A stretch of DNA of 64,000 nt, from positions 15,031 to 79,030 of the forward strand of contig JAWKSZ010000030.1 in assembly GCA_041402045.1 (NCBI GenBank), given 5' to 3'. The DNA comes from JAGQRJ01 sp041402045. GTDB taxonomy: Bacteria > Planctomycetota > J058. The translations under genes were made by a program, and so were the position numbers. The notes beneath the pieces are model-generated. The model did no database searches and was not told where the DNA came from. It saw only the letters and a list, made by a program, of their open reading frames with translations. Positions 26,586 through 34,587 of this stretch are shown piece by piece (the first letter of the stretch is position 1; each line of letters opens with the position of its first letter).

Positions 26586-29084
26586 CTACCGCAGCTCGAG
26601 CACCAGGCCCTCGCTGCGCAGCAGCCGCGGGTGCAGGACCGGCACTCCCAGCTCTTCCACGGGCAGAGGCTGGGACAGGGAGGTTGAGTAGGGAGTGCCC
26701 CAGGCCGGTGCCTCGCAGAACGCTGCGTAGAGCGTCACGCGCTTGGGGCCGGCCTCCGGCAGGATCTCTCCCAATCGCGCCCGGTTGAGTTTCACCTTCC
26801 ACGTGTGGACTTCGCCGGCGGAGAGCGCGTCCCTGGGGATCCCCTTCCCCGAAAAGAAGAAGTTGCCGTAGGAGCTGTCCTGGGCGGACCCCTGGAGCCA
26901 GGTTCCGTCGTCGCCCAGGCAGGCGAACAGCAAACAGTGCCGTTCGGAGCCGACCACGGCACTCGTGTCCTCGACGTGGAGCGAGATCCGCCACTCCAGA
27001 TCGACAGGGGTGCCTTTCCCCTGCTCGAGCGTCAGGCGCAACCCCTCGGCTTCAAGGGGCAACTCCTCGAGGGATGTCGGCGGGGCGATCACCTCGCTGA
27101 ACCACTTCGCCCTGGGTTCGAGCGCCACGCTGTATCGATCCCAGGTGTGTCGCTCGAGACCAAACCAAGAAGGCGACCCGTGTCCCCAGCGCAGCGCCGG
27201 CTGGTCGACCCCAGGAAATGTCTCGGGGGGGTGCCCGGAGAGCACGACGCGCTCGCCTTCTCGCAGGACGAGCGGAGCGTCCACGCCTCCAGCCCGAATC
27301 ACGTAGGCCCCAGGTACCGTTGGGCCCCACACCCTCCTTAGACCTCCGCCCGGGGAAACTCGGAAGACCTCCGGGGAAACTCGGAAGACCTCGCCCCCGC
27401 CCGTGTCTTCGGCGAACTCCAGTGAAGCCAAGGGCTGCGGCCGACGCCGCGGCAGACACTCGACGAGCGCCCGGGCTCGCCCCACCGGGTCGACGCGCAA
27501 CCCGCTTCGTCCTACGCCCGTGACCACTCCTCGCACCCCAACCCGAGGCCTGATCACCTCGGGCTCGTCTTGATTCCTGAAGAACCAGTCGTCCGCTTCG
27601 AGGCGGCCGTCGATGCGCCGCCGGGTGACGTCGTCGACCGGGGCGCCGAGCAGAGCGGCTGACCCCTCGCGGAGCAGCGGGACGTGCCAGTTATCGTCGA
27701 GTTGTCCTACCACGGAGTAGAGGCGCTCGTCGCCCACTCCAAGCACCAAGGCCTCGTCCCCTGGCGCCGCGAAGGACCCGACCTCCACGTCGAGCAGGTC
27801 GAGTCCTTCGACCCGGAGCACGGCCAGCCCCCCAGCGTCGCCCGGGGTGTAGCGGACTTTGCGCCGCCGAAGCTCCCCTTCGAACCAGATCTGAGCCCAC
27901 TCCCTCTTCGAGGCCTCGCGCTCCTCGACCGCCCCGAGCGAGACCTCGCCCCCGAGATCGGACATGCGCTGGGTGTCCTCGTGGAAACCGCGCAGAAGGT
28001 ATTCGGTCTCGAGTTGGTGCCCCTGCTCGGCGTGCAAGGCGCAGCGCAGCGCGAGCGCAGGGTCGCCGTCCTGCGGACGAACGAGGGCCCGCGCGGTGAC
28101 CACGACGCCCAGCGCTGCCACCCCCGACCCGTGGACCTCCTCGAGCAACTCACGCCCGTCTGAGGTGCAGGCGTAGAGCCGCACCTCGATCCCCACCACG
28201 CTGCGCAGGAGGCTCGCCTCCTCCCGCGGCGGGAAGTCAAAAGGCTCGAGGGGCGCCGAAGGGCCGGGGACCTGGTCGCCGTGCCGACCCTCGAGCGCGC
28301 TCACGAGGAAGACGAGATCGCGCTCGGGCAGCGTCGCGGGGTCAGCCCTTGCGACGAAACGCCGATCTTGGCTGTCGGCGCTCCGCGCGACGAGCCGTTG
28401 TATCTCTGCCCAGAGCTCTTGGCGCCGCTCCGGTGAGAGCGGGCGCGCGAGGTCGAGGAACAACCGCTCGTTCGCGAGTCCCTCCTTCAGGGCGACAACC
28501 ACCCTCTCGACCAACCACGGAGGGACGGGTGGCCCCGCGGAAGCGATCGCTTCGAGCTCGGCGCGGGCCTCGTCAGGGCCAAGCACCTGGACACGTCCGC
28601 GGCAGCGAGGCTCGCTGCTGTCCCTCGGGGGTTCGATTCGCACCTCGTGAGAGCCCGGCGGGAGGAGCCTCGAACCCCAGAGCTCATGTCCGTTCCTTGC
28701 GGGGAAGGCGCCCGACCACACGCCGCCGATCCACCCCCCGTCACCGGCTGCGCCGTTCACGTGCACGAACTGTCCTGGCGCGACTCGCGCGGGGATCACC
28801 TCCACCCACTGGGGCTCCGGAGTTGGCTGGACCGCTTCCGGGGTGTACTCGGAGCGGGTGACCGTCAGCCAGGAGGGGAGCTCAGGCGAAGGCGGCGCGG
28901 GGATCACCTCGATCAACTGTGGCTCCGGAGTCGCCCGGACCGGCTCCGGCGAGCCCACGCTGGGGGTGATCGTCACCCAAGACGGCAACTCAGGGGGAGG
29001 CGCTTCCTCCGCGGGCGTCGAGACGCAGCGTGCGCAGGTCAGGAGCAGGCAGGGCGCGAGGAGGCGAACGAACGAGCGACGCAT
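26586..29084 (-). CDS. large exported protein with degenerate trypsin-like domain
   Basis: 832 residues with a signal peptide (VRLLAPCLLLTCARC; a lipobox is possible but imperfect). Residues about 33-110 are two copies of a ~38-residue Pro/Glu repeat (ELPSW(V/L)T(I/V)T...PTPEPQ..EVIPA). The middle (about 300-480) resembles a trypsin-like peptidase fold, with GSGVAALGVVVTARALV, GGLAVLRVEGL and GDEALVLGVG, but the His and Ser of the triad are not evident, so it is probably inactive. The C-terminal 250 residues look beta-rich and unknown. It is the last gene of a leftward operon starting at 32405. Confidence 0.65.
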   Translation of the reverse strand: MRRSFVRLLAPCLLLTCARCVSTPAEEAPPPELPSWVTITPSVGSPEPVRATPEPQLIEVIPAPPSPELPSWLTVTRSEYTPEAVQPTPEPQWVEVIPARVAPGQFVHVNGAAGDGGWIGGVWSGAFPARNGHELWGSRLLPPGSHEVRIEPPRDSSEPRCRGRVQVLGPDEARAELEAIASAGPPVPPWLVERVVVALKEGLANERLFLDLARPLSPERRQELWAEIQRLVARSADSQDRRFVARADPATLPERDLVFLVSALEGRHGDQVPGPSAPLEPFDFPPREEASLLRSVVGIEVRLYACTSDGRELLEEVHGSGVAALGVVVTARALVRPQDGDPALALRCALHAEQGHQLETEYLLRGFHEDTQRMSDLGGEVSLGAVEEREASKREWAQIWFEGELRRRKVRYTPGDAGGLAVLRVEGLDLLDVEVGSFAAPGDEALVLGVGDERLYSVVGQLDDNWHVPLLREGSAALLGAPVDDVTRRRIDGRLEADDWFFRNQDEPEVIRPRVGVRGVVTGVGRSGLRVDPVGRARALVECLPRRRPQPLASLEFAEDTGGGEVFRVSPEVFRVSPGGGLRRVWGPTVPGAYVIRAGGVDAPLVLREGERVVLSGHPPETFPGVDQPALRWGHGSPSWFGLERHTWDRYSVALEPRAKWFSEVIAPPTSLEELPLEAEGLRLTLEQGKGTPVDLEWRISLHVEDTSAVVGSERHCLLFACLGDDGTWLQGSAQDSSYGNFFFSGKGIPRDALSAGEVHTWKVKLNRARLGEILPEAGPKRVTLYAAFCEAPAWGTPYSTSLSQPLPVEELGVPVLHPRLLRSEGLVLELR
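27352..27393. repeat. 21-bp perfect tandem duplication inside the 832-residue gene
   Basis: Two direct copies (27352-27372 and 27373-27393, identical but for the last base) encode the repeated residues EVFRVSP. It is in frame, so it is a recent small duplication. Confidence 0.85.
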
Positions 29085-29129
29085 GAGGGGCTCCCAGCCA
29101 GATCCTACGCGTCCGGGCGGATTGCGTCC

Positions 29130-31622
29130 TCAGGCCTTCCAGCGGAGGGGGTAGTCCCTGTACCCCTCCCGGGCCACGAGCAGCGCGACGTCGGGGTCGC
29201 GCGACTCACGGTCGAGCGGGAGCCCCAGGGCCTGGGCGAAGGTCTCGTCGTAGGCGCGAAACGCGGCGACCACCTCGTCCGAGACCTCGGGGTAGACCTC
29301 GTAGGCCACGAGCCGCTCGTCCTCGCTGATCGCCAGGACCTGCCGAGCGACGAAGGTCTCGCCGGCGCGGGCGTAGACCACGGCCTTGTTGGCGTCGAGG
29401 GCGATCGCCGCCGCCATGCAGGCATAGCTCCCGCCGAGGCCCACGCAGGAGCCGACGTGGGTGCCCAGGCGCAGGACCTCGAGCGGGTCGCGCTCGAGCC
29501 CGAGGCGCAGGGTGCGCCCGTTCGCGCGGTGGTTGAGCGCGATCCCGAGCCGCCAGCGCCGACGCAGGACCTTGGGGTGGGCGGCGAACCATGCCGCGTT
29601 CAGGGGGTGACGTTGCACCTGGGGCTCCTCGCCCCGCGCCACCGCGCGCAGCACGCGGTTCAACCCGCGGCGGTTGTCGTCGACCCACCCCCGCAGCAGG
29701 AGCGCGTGGCGCACGCGCACGTCCTCAGCCGCCCGCGGCGCGAAGCCCAGGCTCGCCGCCTCGCGCTCGACGACCGTGCGCCGGATCGCGTGCAGGGCCA
29801 ACTCGGGCAGCGCCGCCAGCAAGCGCGCGCGGTGCGAGTCGAGCTGCGTGGCACGCAGGCTCGCCTCTCCCCGCAGGTGCGCGCGCAGACGGCGGCGCAC
29901 TGGCTCCTGACCCCCGAGGCGTCCCAGCGCCTCGACCTGCGCCACCAGCTCGGGGAGCGGGAGGGCCTCGAGCGCCTCCCGCGTGGGGAGCCGCGGCTCG
30001 ATCCAGCGCAGCGCGGCCTCCCGATCCGGCGCGGACAGCGCCCCCAGGGTTCGCGCGCAGCGCAGGTAGGCGCCGATCGCTCGGACGAAGCCGGCCCGGG
30101 CCAGGTCAGGGGCCCGGTCTGCGAGCGTGCCGGCGCCGGCCACGATCAACCGCGCGTCGTTGCCCCGCGCGCAGGCCTGCTCCACCGCGTTCCAGACTGC
30201 AGCGGGCGCGGCGAGGTAGCTTCCGAGGTCCGCGCGCTGGGCGAGCAGCCCGGCCACCGGGGTGGACGCGGCGCGGGTCCCGTGGGGGGGGCGGCAGAGG
30301 GTGGCGATCAGCTCAGCTACCTGTCCGAGTCGGGGGCCGGCCCCGGGTGCCCTGCCCACGCCCTCGCCCACCAGCTCGACGGCCTTGGAGAGGTAGCCCG
30401 GCTCCACCGCGCGCAGCGTGGTCAGGAGCTCGCGCAGGGCCGTCGGCTCGATCGCCCCGCAGGGCCTGCCCCAGCGCGCAGACCGGGTGAGCACCTCTGC
30501 GACGCCGTAGCAGGTGCGCGGCGCGAGCTCCTGCCACCCGGGCTCGCGCAGCGCAGCGACCCAGCCGGGCAACCGCGCGCAGGACTCCCACAGGTCGAGG
30601 GCGAAGCACTCCCGCGCGTAGTCGTCGAGGTCCTCGTCCTCCCGGATCCGCTCCATGAACCCCACCACGGCGCCCTCGACGTCGCCGAGGTCCGGCAGGA
30701 CCCGCTCCACCTGGCGCCGGGCGAAGTCGCAGGCGGGGTCGAAGCGCTCAGCGAGCGCGACCCCGGCGCGGAACCAGGCCAGGTCGCCGTGATCCACGAG
30801 CGCGCGCAGCGCGTCCCGCAGTCGCGCGACTCGGGTGGCCTCAGCAGAGACCTCCGCGATCCAGGCCAGAGCTTCGCGCGCCGCCGCGTCCGGGCCCTCC
30901 GCCAGGAAGAGGAGCGCGCCGCTCGAGGCGAGCGCCCGCAGCAGCGCCAGGCGGGGCGCGCCGGGCTCGAGCGCGGCGAGGAGCGTAAGCCAGGCCTCAG
31001 CCCCCTGCGCGGAGGTCACCGCCGCGATCGAGGCGACCTCCGCGCGCAGGCCCACGTCGGCGTCGAGGTCGAGGGCCCAGTAGAGCGCGAGCAGTCGGCG
31101 CCGAATCTCGGGAGAGGCGCTGCGCTGGGTCCAGCCCAGGGACCTCGCAAACCCCGCAGGCTCTACCGGCCTTACGCGCGGGAGCTTGCGCCAGCGCCCG
31201 CGCAGCTCGCGCAGCCCTCCGGCGGAGCAGAGCACGGGCCTCAGGTCGACGAGGGGCGGCCCCGGGGGCTTGGGAGGCCGGACCTTCGTGCCCTGGTAGC
31301 CCCGCGGGTGCGCCGCGGTGCGGCGGGGGAGCGCGCGGGGTCTCCCGAAGCCCTCGGGCAGCACGGCGTGTCCGCGCGCGTCGGGGTCGACCACGGTCTC
31401 GGCGAGCACCCGCCGCGCGGCGGCCTCGACCTCGGGCCCCAGGTCGAGCACCCGGCCGAGGAGCTCGTGGGCCGCTCGCAGCCGGGCCACCCGCGCCGCG
31501 AGGGGCGCGGGCAGCGCCTCGATCGGCAGCCGGATCTCGCGATAGCCGCCGTCGTCTGCTGCGCGGCTGAGCACGGCTTCGAGCCCCGTCGGCTGACGGA
31601 GCAGCGCTACGAGCACGTCCAC
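29130..31622 (-). CDS. large protein with helical-repeat body and conserved C-terminal module, unknown
   Basis: 830 residues, no signal peptide. Residues about 150-650 are Ala/Leu/Arg-rich helices resembling HEAT-type repeats. The C-terminal 170 residues hold a distinct motif set: NHRANGRTLRLGLERDPLEV, RLGTHVGSCVGLGGSYACMA, ALDANKAVVYARAGETFVAR and LAISEDERLVAYEVYPEVSD. Similar modules (a TC/SC-x4-GG core followed by N-K-x-V-x-Y) occur, from memory, in uncharacterised planctomycete and myxococcal proteins. The invariant Cys and the NK pair look catalytic or ligand-binding, but no function is known. It lies in an operon between the 246-residue gene and the exported 832-residue protein. Confidence 0.68.
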   Translation of the reverse strand: MDVLVALLRQPTGLEAVLSRAADDGGYREIRLPIEALPAPLAARVARLRAAHELLGRVLDLGPEVEAAARRVLAETVVDPDARGHAVLPEGFGRPRALPRRTAAHPRGYQGTKVRPPKPPGPPLVDLRPVLCSAGGLRELRGRWRKLPRVRPVEPAGFARSLGWTQRSASPEIRRRLLALYWALDLDADVGLRAEVASIAAVTSAQGAEAWLTLLAALEPGAPRLALLRALASSGALLFLAEGPDAAAREALAWIAEVSAEATRVARLRDALRALVDHGDLAWFRAGVALAERFDPACDFARRQVERVLPDLGDVEGAVVGFMERIREDEDLDDYARECFALDLWESCARLPGWVAALREPGWQELAPRTCYGVAEVLTRSARWGRPCGAIEPTALRELLTTLRAVEPGYLSKAVELVGEGVGRAPGAGPRLGQVAELIATLCRPPHGTRAASTPVAGLLAQRADLGSYLAAPAAVWNAVEQACARGNDARLIVAGAGTLADRAPDLARAGFVRAIGAYLRCARTLGALSAPDREAALRWIEPRLPTREALEALPLPELVAQVEALGRLGGQEPVRRRLRAHLRGEASLRATQLDSHRARLLAALPELALHAIRRTVVEREAASLGFAPRAAEDVRVRHALLLRGWVDDNRRGLNRVLRAVARGEEPQVQRHPLNAAWFAAHPKVLRRRWRLGIALNHRANGRTLRLGLERDPLEVLRLGTHVGSCVGLGGSYACMAAAIALDANKAVVYARAGETFVARQVLAISEDERLVAYEVYPEVSDEVVAAFRAYDETFAQALGLPLDRESRDPDVALLVAREGYRDYPLRWKA

Positions 31623-31664
31623 GTCGGGCCTCCCGACGCAGGACGCGCGAGGCGCCGCCGCCTG

Positions 31665-32405
31665 TCAGCCCGCGACGCCCTTCGCGACCGGATCGCCGCG
31701 CCCCAGCGCCCAGGGCACGACGTCGCGGGCGGCGGTGGCGCGCACCCTCTCGAACCCGCCAAAGACCTGGCCCAGCTCGAGCTCGATCTCCCGTAGCCCC
31801 CACGAGCGCAGCGGATCCGCCTCGCCCAGCGCCAGGAGCACGTGGTTGGCCGCGCCCGCGACGCAGGTCCCGGCGACGTGGCCGAACTCCTCGCTGGCGA
31901 CGTTCGTCGCCTGCCAGGCGTCGAGGGCCAGGACCCGCAGCACACCGAGCGGCTCGGCGTCCCGGGAGACGAAGGCCCGCTCGGCGTGGTCGACCAGAGC
32001 CGCCAGCAGGTGGAAGGTCTCCGCCGCCTCCGAGTCGGTCACGTCGCTGCCGAGGAGGGCCTCCCAGCGCGTGAGGGCGGCCCCCGCCAAGGCCAAGGCG
32101 ACGCGGGTCTCGACCTCCCAACCCAGCGGCGTCGGCGCTCCCCCACCCTCGGCCCGCGGTTGGTCGGCTCGCGCGAGCCCGCGCAGCCACTCCACGAGCT
32201 GCAAGTCCGGCGCGGGCCCGTAGGGCGGCGGCGGCTCGGCGACCGCGGCCACCGCCGCGGGGTGCCCGAGGTAGGCCGCCGCCCGCAGTCGCCCGGGATC
32301 GAAGGCGCCCTGCCGCACCAACTCGCGCAGCCAGGCCGCCTCGTCTTCGACGCGCCCGCCCTCGCGCCAGCGCCGCTCCAGCTCCCGGACGTGTTCGTCG
32401 CTCAC
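31665..32405 (-). CDS. hypothetical protein with short 'LxxAAYLGHPAAxA' N-terminal repeat
   Basis: 246 residues from a GTG at 32405. The N-terminus (ELERRWREGGRVEDEAAWLR, LRAAAYLGHPAAVAA) is clearly related to the N-terminus of the gene at 61695 (DEAALLGERLRQGSLSRPRL, LAAHFGHAAAQA). The rest is helical with AETFHLLAALVDHAERAFVS and VASEEFGHVAGTCVAGAANH, followed by a C-terminal helix. It is the first gene of the leftward operon and diverges from ltaE. Function unknown. Confidence 0.65.
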   Translation of the reverse strand: MSDEHVRELERRWREGGRVEDEAAWLRELVRQGAFDPGRLRAAAYLGHPAAVAAVAEPPPPYGPAPDLQLVEWLRGLARADQPRAEGGGAPTPLGWEVETRVALALAGAALTRWEALLGSDVTDSEAAETFHLLAALVDHAERAFVSRDAEPLGVLRVLALDAWQATNVASEEFGHVAGTCVAGAANHVLLALGEADPLRSWGLREIELELGQVFGGFERVRATAARDVVPWALGRGDPVAKGVAG

Positions 32406-32488
32406 GGGGGTGAGCCTACCCGCGCGGGACTTCCCCGGGGGACGCCGCGCGAGGAGCCTACGTCCCGACGCCGGGCCCGGGAGGGTGC

Positions 32489-32494
32489 TAGAAC
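32489..32494 (+). promoter_or_regulatory. -10-like TAGAAC upstream of ltaE
   Basis: GCTAGAAC lies 17 bases before the ATG at 32512 and is followed by GGAGG. It resembles the TAGAAT before lgt. Confidence 0.4.
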
Positions 32495-32511
32495 GGCGCC
32501 ACGGAGGCCCT

Positions 32512-33564
32512 ATGCAGATCACCGCCGACTTCCGCAGCGACACCGTCACGCGTCCGACCCCCGACATGCGGCGGGCCATGGCCGAGGCCGAGGTCGGCGA
32601 CGACGTGTTCGGGGACGACCCCACGGTCAAGCGCCTGGAGGAGACCGCGGCGGCGCGGTTCGGCAAGGAGGCCGCGCTGTTCGTCCCGTCGGGGACCATG
32701 GCGAACCTGATCGCGATCAAGCTGCACAGCCAGCCGGGGGACGAGGTGTTCCTCGAGGAGCTGGCCCACAGCTACAACTTCGAGGTCGGCGGGGCGGCGC
32801 AGTTCGCGGCGGTGCTCACCCGGCCGCTGCCGAGCGACAAGGGCAAGCTCGACCCGGCCCTCGTCGAGCGCCTGGCGCGGCCGGGGGACCTGCACGCGCC
32901 GCGCACCGCGCTCCTGATCGTGGAGAACACCCACAACTTCCACGGCGGGCGGATCGTGCCCCTCGACCACCTGGCCCGGTTGCGGGCGGTGACGAAGGCC
33001 AAGGGCGTCGCGCTGCACATGGACGGCGCCCGGCTGTGGAACGCGATCGTGGCCAGCGGCGTGACCCCGCCGGAGTGGGCGGCCCAGGTCGACTCGCTCA
33101 TGTTCTGCCTCTCGAAGGGCCTGGGTGCGCCGGTGGGCAGCCTGCTCCTGGGCACCGGCGAGTTCGTCGAGCGCGCGCGGCGGGTGCGCAAGGTGCTCGG
33201 CGGCGGCATGCGCCAGGCGGGCGTCCTCGCGGCGGCGGGGCTCCTGGCCTTGGAGCACGGCCCCGAGCACATGCGCCAGGACCACCTCCACGCCAAGCGC
33301 CTGGCCGAGGGCATGGCCGCGATCGAGGGCTGCACCCTCGACCCCAAGAGCGTGGAGACGAACATTCTGTTCATGACCACCGCCGCCGGCGCCCCGAGCT
33401 ACGGCCCGATCGCGGAAGGCCTGGCCGCGGCGGGGATCCTGGCGGTGCCCCTGGGCGAGCTGGGGATCCGCTTCGTGCTCCACCGCGACGTGAGCCTGGC
33501 CGGGGTCGAGCGCTGCCTCGAGCTCCTGGGCGAGCTGATCCCCGCCCACGGGCGCGCCTCGTGA
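32512..33564 (+). CDS. ltaE: low-specificity L-threonine aldolase
   Basis: 350 residues, fold-type I PLP enzyme that cleaves threonine/allo-threonine to glycine and acetaldehyde. The N-terminal DFRSDTVTRPTPDMRRAM, VGDDVFGDDPTVKRLEE and the substrate-site VENTHNFHGGRIVPL are present. LHMDGARLWNA holds the PLP-contacting Asp and FCLSKGLGAPVGS the Schiff-base Lys (near residue 200). The ATG at 32512 with GGAGG matches the family N-terminus. Its stop overlaps the GTG of the isoaspartyl peptidase gene. Confidence 0.95.
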   Translation: MQITADFRSDTVTRPTPDMRRAMAEAEVGDDVFGDDPTVKRLEETAAARFGKEAALFVPSGTMANLIAIKLHSQPGDEVFLEELAHSYNFEVGGAAQFAAVLTRPLPSDKGKLDPALVERLARPGDLHAPRTALLIVENTHNFHGGRIVPLDHLARLRAVTKAKGVALHMDGARLWNAIVASGVTPPEWAAQVDSLMFCLSKGLGAPVGSLLLGTGEFVERARRVRKVLGGGMRQAGVLAAAGLLALEHGPEHMRQDHLHAKRLAEGMAAIEGCTLDPKSVETNILFMTTAAGAPSYGPIAEGLAAAGILAVPLGELGIRFVLHRDVSLAGVERCLELLGELIPAHGRAS

Positions 33565-34514
33565 GCGGCGTCGTCGTCGTCCACGGCGGCGCCGGCGTCA
33601 TGCGCAGCCTGGCCGGCGAGCAAGAGCTGGCCTATCGCGAGGGCCTGCGCGCGGCGGCGGCGGCCGGGCGCGACGCCCTCGCTCAGGGCGCCGACGCCCT
33701 CGAGGCCGCGGTGGTCGCCGTGCGCAGCATGGAGGACTCGGGGGTGTTCAACGCCGGGCTCGGGTCGTGCCTCGATCAGGACGCGCGCTACTCGCTGGAC
33801 GCCTCGCTCATGCGCGGCCACGACCGCGCCGCCGGCGGCGTGGGCGCGGTGACCGCGACCTACCGCGCGATCGACCTCTGCCGCTCGATCCTGGACGAGG
33901 GCCGGCACGTGCTCCTCGTCGGCCCCGGCGCGGATCGGCGGGCCCAGGCCCTGGGGCTCCCGCCGCTCCCCGACCCGCCGGCGGACAAGCTCGCGACCCA
34001 CGCCGAGCTCCAGACCAAGGCCCAGCGGGTCGAGGACCTGGGTTCGGTCGGGCGCCCCGACGACGACGGCGCGGGAGACGTGGGCAGCGACACGGTGGGC
34101 GCGGTCGTGCTCGACGAGCTCGGGCGCTGCGCGGCGGCCAACTCCACCGGCGGGCTGTGGCTCAAGCTCCCCGGGCGGGTGGGGGACTCGGCCCTCGTCG
34201 GCGCGGGGCTCTTCGCCTGCGACGAGCTGGGCGGCGCGGCCTGCACCACCGGGATCGGCGAGCGCATGATCCGCGCCCTGACCGCCAAGCTCGCCTGCGA
34301 CGCCCTGGCCCAGGGCGCCTCGGCCCAGGAGGCGGCCGAGCACGCGATCGCCGACCTCGAGCGCCGCTTCGGCCCCGACTCGGGCGGGGTGATCGTGGTC
34401 GACGGCCAGGGCGGCGTGGGCGCCGCCCTCAACACCCGGGGCATGGGCCGCGCCGTGGCGCGGGTCGGGGACGACGCGATCCCCGTGGCGGTGTGGCCCG
34501 ACGAAGGCTGGTAA
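33561..34514 (+). CDS. iaaA: isoaspartyl peptidase / L-asparaginase (plant-type, Ntn hydrolase)
   Basis: 317 residues from a GTG overlapping the ltaE stop (GTGA). VVVHGGAGV is at the N-terminus and VFNAGLGSCLDQDARYSLDA, with ASLM, in the alpha subunit. The autocleavage/nucleophile Thr is in GSDTVGAVVLDELG (near residue 177), and STGGL and TGIGERMIR form the beta-subunit substrate site. It hydrolyses isoaspartyl dipeptides or asparagine after self-cleavage. Coupling with threonine aldolase suggests an amino-acid catabolism unit. Confidence 0.93.
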   Translation: MSGVVVVHGGAGVMRSLAGEQELAYREGLRAAAAAGRDALAQGADALEAAVVAVRSMEDSGVFNAGLGSCLDQDARYSLDASLMRGHDRAAGGVGAVTATYRAIDLCRSILDEGRHVLLVGPGADRRAQALGLPPLPDPPADKLATHAELQTKAQRVEDLGSVGRPDDDGAGDVGSDTVGAVVLDELGRCAAANSTGGLWLKLPGRVGDSALVGAGLFACDELGGAACTTGIGERMIRALTAKLACDALAQGASAQEAAEHAIADLERRFGPDSGGVIVVDGQGGVGAALNTRGMGRAVARVGDDAIPVAVWPDEGW

Positions 34515-34554
34515 CCGCCGAAGATTCGGCGTCGTTCGGCCCTCAGGGCTTTGC

Positions 34555-34560
34555 TAACGT
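34555..34560 (+). promoter_or_regulatory. -10-like TAACGT for the TMTC-like gene
   Basis: GCTAACGT about 27 bases before the ATG at 34588, with AAGGGAG (34571-34577) as ribosome-binding site. Confidence 0.4.
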
Positions 34561-34587
34561 GCGCGACCCCAAGGGAGCGCTCGGGTT

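Noticed and set aside
34517..34530. GCCGA...TCGGC hairpin after the isoaspartyl peptidase gene as terminator
   Set aside because: Only five pairs and no T-tract; too weak to call in such GC-rich DNA.
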